Assembly: GCA_011316305.1 (NCBI GenBank)
Contig: SAUG01000044.1
Location: forward strand, 496,001-560,000
Source of the DNA: Rusavskia elegans
Taxonomy: Eukaryota; Ascomycota; Lecanoromycetes; Teloschistales; Teloschistaceae
Direction of reading: 5' to 3'
Length of the DNA: 64,000 nucleotides
Below the pieces are notes generated by a model. It had not been told where the DNA came from, searched no databases, and saw only the letters and a program-made list of their open reading frames with translations. The first letter of the stretch is position 1. Each line of letters starts with the position of its first letter. The position numbers and the translations under genes were made by a program. Positions 35,244 to 48,215 of the stretch are shown here, piece by piece.

Positions 35244-37899
35244 CTCTCCCCTTCCTAAATAAAATACAGGAGGAAGTAAGTATTCTCTAAAGCTAAGTAG
35301 TAATAGAAATAAAACTATAACTAGTAATAACGAGTAAAGTAAGGCGAGGAATAAAAGTTTACCTTTATACGATTTATATAGAAGTAAATAAGTATATTAG
35401 CGGGAGCTCGCTATCGACTACTATAACCTCGAACTTCTTAACTCTCGGAGCTTTTCCTCTTAATAATATTATCGATTATCTGCTCTAATAATAGTAATAA
35501 TAACTATTATAGTATATCGTGCCTAACCCGGCGGCGGTTAGAATTATTATAAAATCCTTATAAAGTAATAGATAGCAAGCTAATAAGGCAGTAATTATTA
35601 TTTATAAAGGTAATTACTATCTTTATATAGTAATAGATACTATAAATTAGGCTATTTAATAGAAATATTATTTATATTAGTAGTTCCGTTAACTTATTTT
35701 AGGAAGCGTTACCCTTCCTAATAATTTCCGGCGCTAAAATATCGAAATTCGTATAGAATACTTTAGTAAACTTAGCCGATTTATCTAGATTATATATCTA
35801 TAAAAGCTTAATACTATTTTTATATAAGTAAATCGTTCCTTAAATATATACGATCTATTTCTTTTCGAACGACTAATTTTATTCCAGCTATATAGGACTT
35901 AAGCGAGTAAGCCTTATAACCTCTATACTAGCGATATTACCCGTCCCTTTATATACTACGTAAATATATAATAAGTATTCGGAAATATATATAGTAACTA
36001 CCTATAAAAGTACCGCTAAAGTAAATATCCGTATTTATCTTTATATAGATTATAATCTATAGTCGGTATAGGACTTCTATTACAGGTATAGATCCCGTAA
36101 TTTCCTAGGAAATAAACGGGTATAAGAGCTAGAAGCCGTATAGGCGATAATTCTATACTGCTTCTTCCTATTCCGCTGCGGCTGCGCCGATTATTATCGA
36201 AGCGAATTATAGACTATAATATTTCTCCGCCCGATTTCCTATAGGGTAACAGGGGCTTCGGTCTTCTAGCTTTATCCTCCTAGCCTACTATTAATAACTC
36301 TAATGGACCTGGATATAAGGATAAATTTTCTATAACTTAAACCGAGACCTCGTTAACGAATATAATTAAAAGAGGAGAGGCTAGTAGTCGTCCGTTAGTT
36401 AGATCTCCGTTATATATATTAAAGACTACGAACTCGTTTAGCTATATATCTTTATCGGATATCGATCGTATATAATTAGAATCTTAGCTCGGCCCTATAC
36501 CTTTTTAGGGATTATCTCCTATCTCCCCTATACCTTCGGACCTAGGGAGTATACTACCTTTACCGGCTACTCTTACTACGCAGCAATATATTTATACTCT
36601 AGAGGTATAGTATATAGCAGCTTAATATTAAATAGAGCGGCTCTAGAGCGAGAGGGAACGCGAATATACTAACCTCGACTTTACTAACGAAGATTACTCT
36701 AGTCCTTATTAAGTACTTCGGTCTCGTCGGGGGCGGTAAATATATTTAAATAGAGGAGTAGTAGATAGTTATTTAGACTTCGGCGTAGCTATATTTAAGG
36801 TACGATAGTTATATTATAAAGGGCGGCCCTATTATATCTTAGCTTTATACTAGGGTATAGGAGGTCTAATTCTCTAAAAGTTTAACTTAAACTCTTCCGG
36901 TTTAATAAATATATATCGTACGTATCTTAGAATAAAAGACCGTATCTAAAATCGCTATTAAATTTTTATTAAATATAATTCCGTAAGCTAGTAAAAAGCT
37001 CCGCTTTTAGTATTACTTTAGGATTATTTATATCTTTATTTACTCCTTACTCTATAGGAAATTAACGAGAATAACTTTTTTTTAAAATAAATAAAAGGTA
37101 AAGACGTCGTATCTAATTTAAAAATAAAGTACTATTTAATATATACGAATATTTAAAATAATAAATAAAACTAAAAATCTAACTAATCTCTCTCTTTCCT
37201 AGAAGTTTATACCTTATTATCGCTTTCTTCGCGGAGATTATTTTTAGGTATAGGCCTAAATTTAGATAAATAATTATTATCTAGATTCTCCGTTAGCTTT
37301 AGCTTATAAGGCCTTCCTCGCTTACGCTTTCCGCCTAGCGGAGGCTGCTCTACGGTAACTTTCCTTAGTTTTCTACGCCTACGAGGTATTCTCTATTAAA
37401 TAGTAATATTTTCTTCTATAAAGTATTTTTTTATACGATTTCTACTAATTAGGTATTTATTAGCTAACTTACTAGGAGGTTTCAGGATATAGGTATTTAA
37501 GATCTCTATTTAAATAACCTTATATAAACTATACTAGTTAACTTCGAATTTTTAAAATTACTTAGTCCTAATTAAAACTATATCCCCTTTAATAAAGGTA
37601 TTACCTTTTACCTTTATATTCTATACCTTCTTATTTATTTTTACTTATACTATTATATCCTTAAATACTTTAGCTCGATCGTATAAAAGGAATAGCGTAG
37701 GATCGATTTTTTTATTATATCCTTCCGGAAAAGGGCTAGAAGTATTAGTCGGTAGTATCGGGTTAATACTATAAAGTAAATAGAAAGGTAAGAATCTAGT
37801 AGTCGTATATATACGAATACGCGTAGTAAATAGAGCCTAGTTTAAATAAAGATTCTAAGTCTTTTTTAGCTACCCGATATAGTACTTAGTAAATATTTT

Positions 37900-38400
37900 C
37901 CCGAGAACTCCGTTAAACCTTTCGATAGCGCTATTTATTTATAGGTAATAAAGTATCGTACTTCGATATTTAACTCCTAGCAGGCGGTATATCTCGTCTA
38001 TAGCTAGAGTCTAAAGATTTATACCTCGATTAGTAATAATTTCCTTCGGAGAGCTATAATTACGGTAGATCCGATAGATAATAAATTCGGCTAGTACTTC
38101 TATTATTATATTTAGAAGCGACTAAGCTATAAGCTATCTAGTAGTATAGTTAATTATAGTTATAATCTATTTATTACCCTAGTTAGTTTCTAGTAAAGGA
38201 CCGATAAAATCGAATCCCTAATATTTAAAAGGATTTAACCTATCTTTTTAGATACTAGAGGGATATATTATATCCCGTTTAATATCGTAAGGGATAGTAA
38301 TAAGCTGATATTCGGGATAGTACTTAATATAATATTTAATATCTTTTTTTATCTCAGGCTACTACTATCTTATACGAATAATATCTATTATTATTTCGTA
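37900..38400 (-). pseudogene. Gypsy B integrase core remnant
   Basis: The minus strand reads GFDFIGPLLET (first catalytic Asp region, about 38,165-38,200), followed by IITIINYTTR. Further on comes TNRG, where TDRG with the second catalytic Asp is expected, so that Asp has become Asn. Stops lie between. Confidence 0.75.
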
Positions 38401-39279
38401 TAAATAGTAACTATATTATTTATAGATATAGTCTAGGAAGTTCGTATAAGCCTATACTAAAGTATAGGGTATCTAACTATTCTATAGCGAGTCCCGGTAC
38501 TATACTATATTATCTTTAACTCGGAAATAGTATTTATATTTCTTTAAAATAGCTTTTATTTCCGGATTATTAGGCAGGGTTCCGGACTCCGTATAAACTC
38601 TAATAGCGTCGTCGAATAAAATTATATAATTATCGACTTTACTAGTAAATAGCTAGAAGTTTCCTCTTCGGTTTAGGGTATCTACTACTATTATTTTACT
38701 ACCCGGTTTATACTTAATATTAAGTTTATATTCTTTAAACTCTATAAGCCAGTAAGCGAGCCTTTTAGAAGGCTTAGTAGTAGTTTTAAAATATTATAAG
38801 TCTATATAATCCGTCCTAATAATTATAGTTATTCCGTTTTTAATATAGTAGCGCTATCGCCGTAGAGACTTTTTAATAGTAAGAAGCTCTCGTTTGTAGG
38901 TAGTATAGTTACGTTCTATAGATATAAATACCTTGCTTTCGAAAGTAATAGGCTGCTTAATACTATTAATATTAATCTAATAGAGAACGGCGCTCTATCT
39001 AAAATCGGAAGTATCCGTTTTAATAATAAAAAGTAGAATTATATCGGGCTAAATAAGTACTTTATTACTTATTATAACGTTCTTAATTAGTTCGTACGTA
39101 TTTTAAGCTAAAAAATTTATTCGAATTAGTTTATATTTTTTACCCTCCGAGCCCTAGATTAACTTATAGAAAGGCCCGTATATTAGGGCGAAATCTTCTA
39201 TAAATCTCCGGTAATAGATATATAACCCTAAAAAGGACCGTATATTATATACCGTTTATAGTAGCGGCCAGTTCCTAAT

Positions 39280-39830
39280 AGCTTTTACCTTCGCTATATC
39301 TATACGGACTTTTCCGTTACTAATAATATATCTATAGAATTTAATATATTTCTAGAAAAATAGATACTTCGAAGGTTTCGCGAATAGTTAGTTTTTCTCG
39401 AGTACCTCTATAATAGCTTTAATATACTATAGGTACTCCTCTTTATTCTTCGAATAGATTAAGATATTATCGAAATAAATAACTACGAAATTATCGAGAA
39501 ACAGCCTAAATATATTATTTATTATAGTTTAGAACGTTATAGGTACGTTTATTAACCTAAATAATATAACTAAGAACTTATATTTACTAGCTTTAGTATT
39601 AAAAGCCGTCTTTATATAATCTTTATCGATAATATTAATCTGCTAGTAACCGCTTATTAGATTAATTTTACTAAAGTACTTCGCTATCCTAATAGTATTT
39701 AGATAATCTTAAATTTTAGGTAACGGATACCTATTTTTAATAGTTATACTATTAAGGCCCCGGTAGTCGATATATATATACTAGCTGCCGTCCTTCTTTT
39801 TAATAAAAAGAATAGGCGCGCCTTAAAGAA
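39280..39830 (-). pseudogene. Gypsy B reverse transcriptase remnant
   Basis: The minus strand reads YRGLNSITIKNRYPLP (about 39,725-39,775), AKYFSKINLISGY, KTAFNTK and the active-site segment VIYFDNILIYSKN (about 39,465-39,500). The usual YxDD has become YFDN, a G-to-A change. Former Gln and Trp positions are stops. Confidence 0.85.
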
Positions 39831-40899
39831 ATTAACTTAGTCGAATTAATCCTCGCTCGGTAAAATACTTAATCTAATACTTCTATTCCTCGTTCTATTT
39901 AGGAGATAAGCTATAATAAGCTTAATTAATAGGTCGAGTATCGCCGGTTTTAATTATATAATCTAATAACCTTTCCGGTAGTAGTTTTATCGGAAGGTTA
40001 TTTTAAAAATAATCTAGAAGTTTCGGGCTAAGAACTCTATCTAGTTCTATATAGTCTATCGTTTTCTAGACCGGGTTAAATTATTCCGGAAAGTTAGGTT
40101 CGTTTCGTATAATATATAGGCAGGCCTATACGTCCTTCCTAATAAGTCGTTTAAACCTTCTAAAGTTAATTTCGGAAAACTCGGTCGGGATATTTTTAAA
40201 AAGTTATAAGCGATATATATTCGAAGCGTTATATAACCGATATATAATTCTATCTTTCTAGATTCGTACTCCTAGGGTATTATAATTAGGTACTAAGTTA
40301 TACTATTTCTAGAAATCTTCTCTAAAAATTAGATTATAGTCTATATCTAGTACTATATAAGGAGTAGTAGTAGAGAAGGCTTTATAAGACTATAAAAATT
40401 CCGTCGCTTTTAAAATATCTATAGTTTTACCGCTTTCGAGTTATATTCTATCCGAAAACTATTAAAGCTTTAATTCTAGTAGGTTAATAATACGCCTAGC
40501 AATAAAGTAGTTAGTAGTACCTAAATTAGCGAAGACTTTAAAGCGATTCCTATTAATTTCTAGGTTAAACCGTATCTATCTATTAAATCCTAGTATTCGA
40601 CCTATATATAAGAGTCGTTTACTATCCTATATATTTTTAAGCGACGGTATCGTATTATAGAAAGTAGTTAAGGCCTCTTCCGGTATCCTTTTAAAGGTTA
40701 TCTCTAACTCCTTAATCCGTACCTTAACTAGGCTAAGCTATTCCTCTGCTATTAAAGGCTTTATATCAGCGCTGTACGTATACCCGGATATATACGATAC
40801 TAGGTATTTCCCGACGACCCGTTATTAGTAGTTATCGATAGGCTTTTCTTTTCGGAAAAGGTCTAGTTTTCGGAAATATATCCTAGAATATAAACGTTC

Positions 40900-42200
40900 C
40901 GGTAATCTCTTTTATAATAGCCAGGCTTTCTATAATTATAGTACTTATTAGGGCTATTAGACCCCTTTCGTCTACCTCTTCCTTTTCGACCGCTTCGGCC
41001 TCGACCGCGGCTACCTCGACTACCTCGACTAGTATCTATAGAGTTGATTTCGGCGGTACTAGATTATTTAACTATTAAAGAAGCTATAGTACCCCGGTTA
41101 CTATAATATTTAATAGTAATCTTTTCGAATATTATTATAGCGTTTATAATATTTATAAGGCTTACTAGTTATCTACTTTATTATTATAAAGCGAGATATT
41201 TTTCGGTAGCTATCTAGGTATTAGACTTTAGATAATTAATAAAATACCTTAAGGTAGTATACTCGCTAATTTTATTTTTAATATCTATATACGATTTAAT
41301 AAAAGTAGAGTAGTAGTTTTTAATATCGCTAAGTTTCTTATTCTAGGCTAATTTATACTAAATAGCTAAAGCGTTCTTTATAAAGTTCGGCTTATTTTAT
41401 CGCTCTAGGAAGGCCTTTTTAAAATATTTCTAGGAGCTTTTATCTAGGTTAGAAACCTATTTAATATACTACGGTTTAGTATTATTAATAAAGTATTAAC
41501 TACTATAGAAAACGGGATCCGCGATAATTATACTATAAGATAAATAGTAGTATTTATAGCAGCGGAGCTAGGTATAGGTAATATAGTAGTTACGTTTATA
41601 ATCTTTAAAGTTAGGAGGCTTCTTATTATAGACGTCCTATACTATATAGGCTATAGAGATATTAGGGGTATTAAGAAAAATAGACCTATATAATAGCGGA
41701 TTAGGTTTTCTACTAGGAGGTCCTAGTAGCCCTAGATTAAAGCTACTACGACAGGAACGATAATAATCAGAGCCGGTATAGCTGCTCCTACGGTTTATAC
41801 AAGGACGACTAAAGGATCGGTTATACCTACTACTAGGCCTACTTTTATTATCTCTGTTATAAGAATCGTTATCTCCGGGAGTACCTAGGGTACCCCCGAG
41901 ACTAACGCCTTCTCTAGAAGAGTCGTTTTCTATAGTAGGAACAGAGGCGAATTAGGCCGTAAGCAAGTCGTTTAAAGGGGTCCTATAGTAGGACTTCTAG
42001 TTTATACGTACTTTAGGAAAGGCTATATTCTTATTATATACCGTTATTTACTCTATACTAATATCGAGCTAAAGGTAGAAGGAGTATTTTAGTTAGGAAC
42101 TTATATTCGAGCTTAGAGAATCTCGTTTATAAAGGTAGGTAAAACCGGTTTAAAGAAACTTTAATAATAGGGTAAAGGTAGATCGTTTATAGCCTTAAAA
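40900..42200 (-). pseudogene. Gypsy B gag region remnant
   Basis: By position it lies between the primer-site side LTR (42216) and pol on the minus strand. A basic Arg/Gly-rich stretch (about 40,975-41,030 on the minus strand) fits the nucleocapsid end. The frames are broken; the assignment is by order plus the basic stretch. Confidence 0.5.
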
Positions 42201-42215
42201 AGTTATTACTACTAG

Positions 42216-42430
42216 TATAGAATTCTAAGCTAATTTCCTATAATTATAGAGGAGTAAGGCAGTTATATATATAAATATTTCTACGCTAGGCCTATACCTG
42301 TTCCTATACCCGCTCTTACGATTAGCGACCGGATTAGTTAGTATCCGAATTTATATATAACTATATAATCCAGATATATATTCTATAACCCCTTAAGCCG
42401 TTCGTATAGTTCAGAACCCTGACTACTACA
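42216..42430 (-). repeat. LTR of gypsy B (5' LTR in element orientation)
   Basis: Pairs with 35029-35243; ends CTACTACA, followed by target duplication AAGA. Confidence 0.9.
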
Positions 42431-43399
42431 AAGATTAATATATTTTATTTGACTAGACCGTATACTATAATAATAGCTGTAGAATCTATAATATAGAGAA
42501 AGAAGGAACCGGATAGTATCTATTAGAACCACGCCGACGTATTCCTTTAATATCTATTAAAATCGAAAGTTATAATAATTATAACTTTCTTAGATATATT
42601 ATATATAGTAGATACGAATACTAGAAAGTATAATAGAATAGAAATAGAGTCTTTAATTAGAAATTCTATAGATATATTTTATAGGTAAACTATAAAAATA
42701 AAATATATAAAAATATTTAAAACGATTCGGAAAAAGAACCAACTTTATAGTAATAGATATACTATAAATACATATTCTTATAGTTTAGAAAAAGTATCTA
42801 AATTTAGCTAACTATATATATATATACTCGAGATTAAAATGAATATTAAATTAAATAACGGACTGTAGAAAATTAAAGTATTTAATAATTTAAATATAAT
42901 CGGAGGTTTTATATTAGAAGATTTAATTAAAAGAAAAGGATTTTTTAGAACTAAAAGAGAGATCTATATAACTTAATAGTTATCGATAGAAGTAAAATAT
43001 TAAGTAGAAATAGAAAGGTTAAAAAAGAAACGATATTACTTTAAATAATAATTAACTAATATTAAAAGGAATTTTAATTCGATATTATTTAAATAGCTAG
43101 CTATAAAATTGTATTTAGAACTTTTTAGTTAAAGAGTTATAATCTAGTAATAGACTAGAAAGAAAGAATATTTAAATTTAAATAATACTTTTATATAGGA
43201 AATATTTAATCTATATCGAAATAGTAATTTTAAATAGATAAGAAATTAAATATAAAACGCGAACTTATAGTTTTAAAAAAGGAAAACTAAAAACTACTTA
43301 GATCCAATTTATTAGATATCGGTAGAAATTAGCTAGATTAATAAAATAGAGATAGAAAAGAAATTATAAACCTTTTAAAAACTCTATACTATCTAATAA

Positions 43400-44200
43400 A
43401 AAGTTAAAGGAAAATCTATTAGAAAGGGTTCCGGGTAAATATAAAAATTAGATAAATTTATTTCGGGAAGAAATAACTATAAAAATACTATCTAAAAATT
43501 AATTATAAGATTATAAAATTAGATTTAAACCAGATAAATAATCTATATTTAAATCTATCTATCTTTTATCCGCGAAAGAATCCGGAATACTCTATAAATA
43601 CTTAGATAAAGATTTAAAAAAGAAATTTATTAGGAAATTTTAATTATCGGTAGAATATCCGATATTTTTTATATCTAAAAAGGATAGAATATTCCGCCTA
43701 TATATTAATTACCGAAAGTTAAATAAAACTATAATTAATAATCGATATCTACTATTAAATATTAGTAAACATTAAAATAGACTTTCTAGAATATAATATT
43801 TTATAAAATTCGATCTTCGAGGAATATATAATCTTATACGAATAAAAGTCGGAAAAAAATAGAAAATAGCTATCTATATACGGTAAAGTTATTACTAATA
43901 TATAGCTATACGATTTAGACTTATAAATATATCGGCAATCTATTAAAATATAATTTATAATATATTTAGAAAATATCTAGAAAGATTTATTATCGTCTAC
44001 CTCGATAATATTCTAGTTTACTCTAAAATATTCGAAGAATATAAATAATATATTAGTAAAGTTTTTAAATATCTAGAAGAAAGAAATTTATATTTTAAAT
44101 CAGAAAAATATAAATTCTATAAAAAAAAATCGATTTTCTAGAATTTATTATAAGACGAAACAGATTATATATCGACCCTAGTAAACTAAAAGCTATTATA
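43400..44200 (+). pseudogene. Gypsy A reverse transcriptase remnant
   Basis: The plus strand reads PIFFISKKDRIFRL (about 43,658), INYRKLNKTIINNRY, FDLRGIYNLIRI and the active site IVYLDNILVYSK (about 43,990-44,025). YLDD has become YLDN by G-to-A. Numerous in-frame stops are present. Confidence 0.88.
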
Positions 44201-45239
44201 GAATAGAAAATATCGATAAATATTAAAAAAATCTAAAAGGTTCTCGGATTTATAAACTATAATCGAAAGTTTATAAAAAATAATTTTTAAAGAACTTTAA
44301 CTCTAATAGCTTTAATATAAAAATATTAATAAATAGTATTAGAAAGAGAAAAAATAATAAATATTCGAAGATTTTATAAGAAAATATATAAAAGATCCAG
44401 TATTTAAAATATTCGATCCGAATAAACTAATTTAAATAGAAAAAGATTTATTAGATCTAGTTATAGGTATAAATATTCTATAATAATACGATAGTAAATA
44501 GTACCCGGTAATATATATATTAAAAAAGTTATTATTAGTAGAATAGACCTATAATATCTATAATAAAAAACTACCAGCTATAGTAGCTATACTGGAATAA
44601 TAGAGAGTATACGCCGAAGAATTACTAGAATTAAAAATCTTTAGAGACTATAAATATCTTCTTAATTTTATAATAATAAAATAACTAAATAGAAAATAAA
44701 TATAATAGTCTAAACCATTTAGTTAATATAAATTTAATATATACTATATTCTAGATAAAAAAAATAGAAAAATAGATATTTTAAATCGGAAAAGTAATTA
44801 TAAAAAAATAAAGGAGATTTTTAAAATAGTATTTTTAAAGTTAATAAAAATAGATTACTTTTAGTAAATAAGTACGAACTTAATATAATATTATATATAT
44901 TTAAAGATAACCAAAAATAATTTTCTATCGAAAAAGAAAAACTATAAATACTAGATAATAAAATCGATAAATATATTAAAAAATATTATAAAAGTATACT
45001 ATAAAGATATTAAAACGTAATAAAAATAATATAATTTTTTTAATAATATTACCAGTTTTCTAATATAAAATAATATATCGAAATATATATTAAGAAATAT
45101 TTTAGTTATTAGTAAAATATATATACTATATATATTTATTATAGAAACATCTAGTATTATAAACTCTCGAATTTACTATAGAAAGAAGTTATATTAGATT
45201 TTATTATAAATTCCTAAAATTAAGAAACCCGATAATAAA

Positions 45240-45730
45240 AGAAAAATACGATTTAATATTTAATATAGTAGATAGATTTAATAAATATATTTATCTAATC
45301 CTATTAAAAAAAGACATTATAGTAGAATAACTTAGATTCATTATTCTAGAACGATTATTTTAGTACTATAGACTACTAGAAATATTAATAAATAATAGAG
45401 ATAAACTTTTTATTTTAAACTATTAGAAAACCTTTATTTCTTTATTTAATATAAAGCTAAAGATATTAATAGCTTTATAATTAATTACGGATAGATAGAT
45501 AAAATATACTAATTAAACTTAAGAATAATATTTATAATATTATATTAACGACGTTTATAATAATTAGATTTTACTTTTATTAATAGTATAATTAGTATTT
45601 AATATAATATAGTCGAGTATAATAAAAGAATTACCGTTCTATACTAATAATAGAAGAAATCCGAATTTATTTAGAAAACCGCTACTATATAAATTAGCAG
45701 AATTAGCGATCTAAAAAATCGATATTTAGA
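45240..45730 (+). pseudogene. Gypsy A integrase remnant
   Basis: The plus strand reads LILLKKDIIVE, then INNRDKLF, where NDRD with the second catalytic Asp region is expected. Next comes a decayed HPQTDGQTER-like segment (ITDR at about 45,490), then PFYTNNRRNPNLF. The order and spacing are those of a Ty3 integrase. Confidence 0.8.
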
Positions 45731-46723
45731 AAAGAATCTATAGAAATATCTTTAGAATATAGAATTATTCGGATAACTACTAGAATAAAAAGAGAAAAAT
45801 AGTACTTTAGCTAAAGAAAAGAGATAAGATATATCTTTTTATAAAAAACTTGAAAATAAAGACTTTAAATAAGAAATTTAACTATAATAAAATCGGATTA
45901 TTTTTAATTAAATAAGTTAGAAAACTTTAGAACTTTAAATTTAATCTATCTAAAGATATTAAAGTATATCCGGTATTCTATATATCTTTTTTAGAACTAG
46001 CCGACCCTAGAATAATAGTATAATAGACGTTTAACTTCGAGATATAAAAGGAAGATATCTTTATAGTTAAAAAGATCCTATAATAGAAAGGTTAGAACTA
46101 TCTAATTAAATAAAAAGATTATTCTATCTCGGAAAATATTTAAAAATCTTAAAAATATTTAGTAAACTGCTAGAATACTCTATAATAGTTCTACTAAAAG
46201 AAATTAAAAAATTTATTAACTAACTAAAATCGCTAGGTAGAATAATCTGCCCGGAAGCTATATTAATAAAAGAATTTAGATCGATAAAAAAAAACGGATC
46301 CGCGGTACTGTTTTTATATTTTAACTCTTCGATATTTTATAGTTTTCTGATAACTATAATACGCTATTCTTTTTTAATATAATCTTATTAATAAAGTAAA
46401 CGCTATTATTTCGTATACGCTTTATATAACTTTTTTTTAAACTTTTTTAATAATTTTCAAAACGATACTAATATAGAGTATCTAATAGTATAAAATTATA
46501 AAAATAGGCTTATTTTATATAACTAATATTTTTCGGAATCTTCGCCGATATAATAAAATTTCTCTAAATAGAAATAATTCTAATAAAAATATATAGCTGA
46601 TATATCGATATTTTATAATAGAACTTTTTTATAATAATTTTTAGTTAATAACCTTTTTCTTTTACCTATAAAAAAGAAGGGATAATAGTTTTTCAAGATA
46701 AAAAATCTAAAGAAAGGATCTAA

Positions 46724-47212
46724 TATTATAAATATAGACGGTATATCTTCGGGAACGCGGTAGTATTTAGTATAGCGCTAGATTTTCTATTACGCCTCGA
46801 TAGATAAAAATATATAAAACGACTTTAGTATTAATACTAAAGAGTATTTTAGTTATTTTAGTAAATAAATATTATAAATATCCTAAGTTTAGTTATATTA
46901 GTAAATAAATACTATAAAAACTCTAATATTAGTTATTTTAATAAGTAAATATATTAAAATAAAATTTGTTCAGCTATTTTAGTTAGTAAATAGTCTAAAT
47001 AGTAGAGGAATTTATTATCTATATAGATTTTAAACTCGACGCCTTTATAGATCGTATTTAATTTATTAGTTATCGTTATATATTATTCTAGTAATTAAAC
47101 TAATTTGTTTTTATATTAATTTAAGTAATTTTCCGTTATACTTCCGTTTATAGATATACTAATATATCCAGCTAATCTTTGGAAATACCAAATTTCTTGA
47201 TAGTTTATAATA
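46724..47212 (+). repeat. 3' LTR of gypsy A
   Basis: Pairs with 33101-33590; preceded by a purine tract and followed by TCTAT. Confidence 0.88.
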
Positions 47213-47217
47213 TCTAT

Positions 47218-48215
47218 ATCTATTATATAATCGATATTTTACTATTTTACTAAATTATTAAAATACTTTTTTATCTATATAGTTTTATAAAGGTCGCTAG
47301 CTATAAAAGAATTACTAGCTAGTACGCTAGTTACTACAGCTAGAAATTCTACCCGGTCGATTAGAGTAGAAAAATAAAGAAAAATCCGATAATATATTTC
47401 AAAAATAGTAAAAAGAAAGTTTTTTTATTATAGTCGATATAAATTACTATATCTATATAATAATAGTTCACGTCCGCGAGAATAGATATAGTTATTACGG
47501 ATGTATAGACTGGCCATTTCGGGTCGGGTTTCCGTCGAACCGTCGAGAATCCGGATCGAACCCGGATACTCGCTAAACCTTTTATATATATAATAAACCT
47601 ATAAATATTTAATTTTTCATAATCTATAATAAATAATTCTTTAAATTAATATATTTGCATTTTCTAATAAGCTTCTAGCTAGCGTGGTAAATTAACTAAA
47701 GTATTTATAAATAAATAGATATTTTTTTTTATTAGATATTTAGATTTGGCGGATTAGTCGGATCGAACTGTAGAATTTTGTAATCCGATTCGAGTCGGGT
47801 CGGGTTAGTTTACCCGGATTCGAAAATCGATCCGACGGCCAGTCTACGGATATAGAAAAATACTACCGTCTAGTTTAATTTACAGCTATTACTATTACGG
47901 GGATATATATATACGTAAAAGATTTTAGTAAATCGTAGTACTTTCGATAATATAGTATTACAGATTTTATATTATTAGTAAAACAAAAAGAAAAAATAGC
48001 GATAGCTACGAGATATATTTATCTATTAAAATTTCTTTATTATTTATCATATCGATAGAAAGATATATTATATAACGATATAAATTTAGATTTAAATTAT
48101 ATTAAACTACTTTCTATATAATTTAAACTAGAAATTAAATTCTACTATCGTATATTCGATATTGGTACACTATCGTGTAATTTATTCACCGAACTATTGA
48201 TTTATCGAATATTAA
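47218..48215. mobile_element. Family T element, right part of the interrupted copy
   Basis: Continues the copy that breaks off at 32,729 (TTTTATCTATATAGTTTTAT and CGGTCGATTAG as in other copies). It ends in the terminal motif about 48,175-48,210 (TTATTCACCGAACTATTGATTT, then AAACTAAAATT). It contains the hAT-like element at 47506-47846. Confidence 0.7.
47506..47846. mobile_element. hAT-like non-autonomous element
   Basis: Ends TAGACTGGCC and GGCCAGTCTA; octamers CGGATGTA (47498-47505) and CGGATATA (47847-47854), one G/A difference. It is nested in the family T copy. Confidence 0.87.

Larger units (their letters stand above)
35029..42430 (-). mobile_element. Gypsy LTR retrotransposon B, nested in A, RIP-inactivated
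   Basis: LTRs of 215 bp (35029-35243 and 42216-42430) with TG...CA ends, written TATAG...CTATA and TATAG...CTACA. The flanking 4-bp duplication is AAGA (35025-35028 and 42431-42434). The polypurine tract (minus strand, AGGAAGGGGAGAG) abuts the left LTR, so it is transcribed on the minus strand, and RT and integrase remnants read that way. Its inner length of about 7.0 kb is typical. Confidence 0.92.
33101..47212 (+). mobile_element. Gypsy (Ty3-type) LTR retrotransposon A, RIP-inactivated
   Basis: Two LTRs of about 490 bp (33101-33590, 46724-47212) are flanked by 5-bp target duplications TCTAT (33096-33100 and 47213-47217). A purine-rich tract (AAAGAAAGGATC) precedes the 3' LTR, placing it on the plus strand. 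Gag, reverse transcriptase and integrase remnants occur in that order. Element B is inserted at 35029-42430; without it A is about 6.7 kb, a normal gypsy size. All frames carry many stops. Confidence 0.92.
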
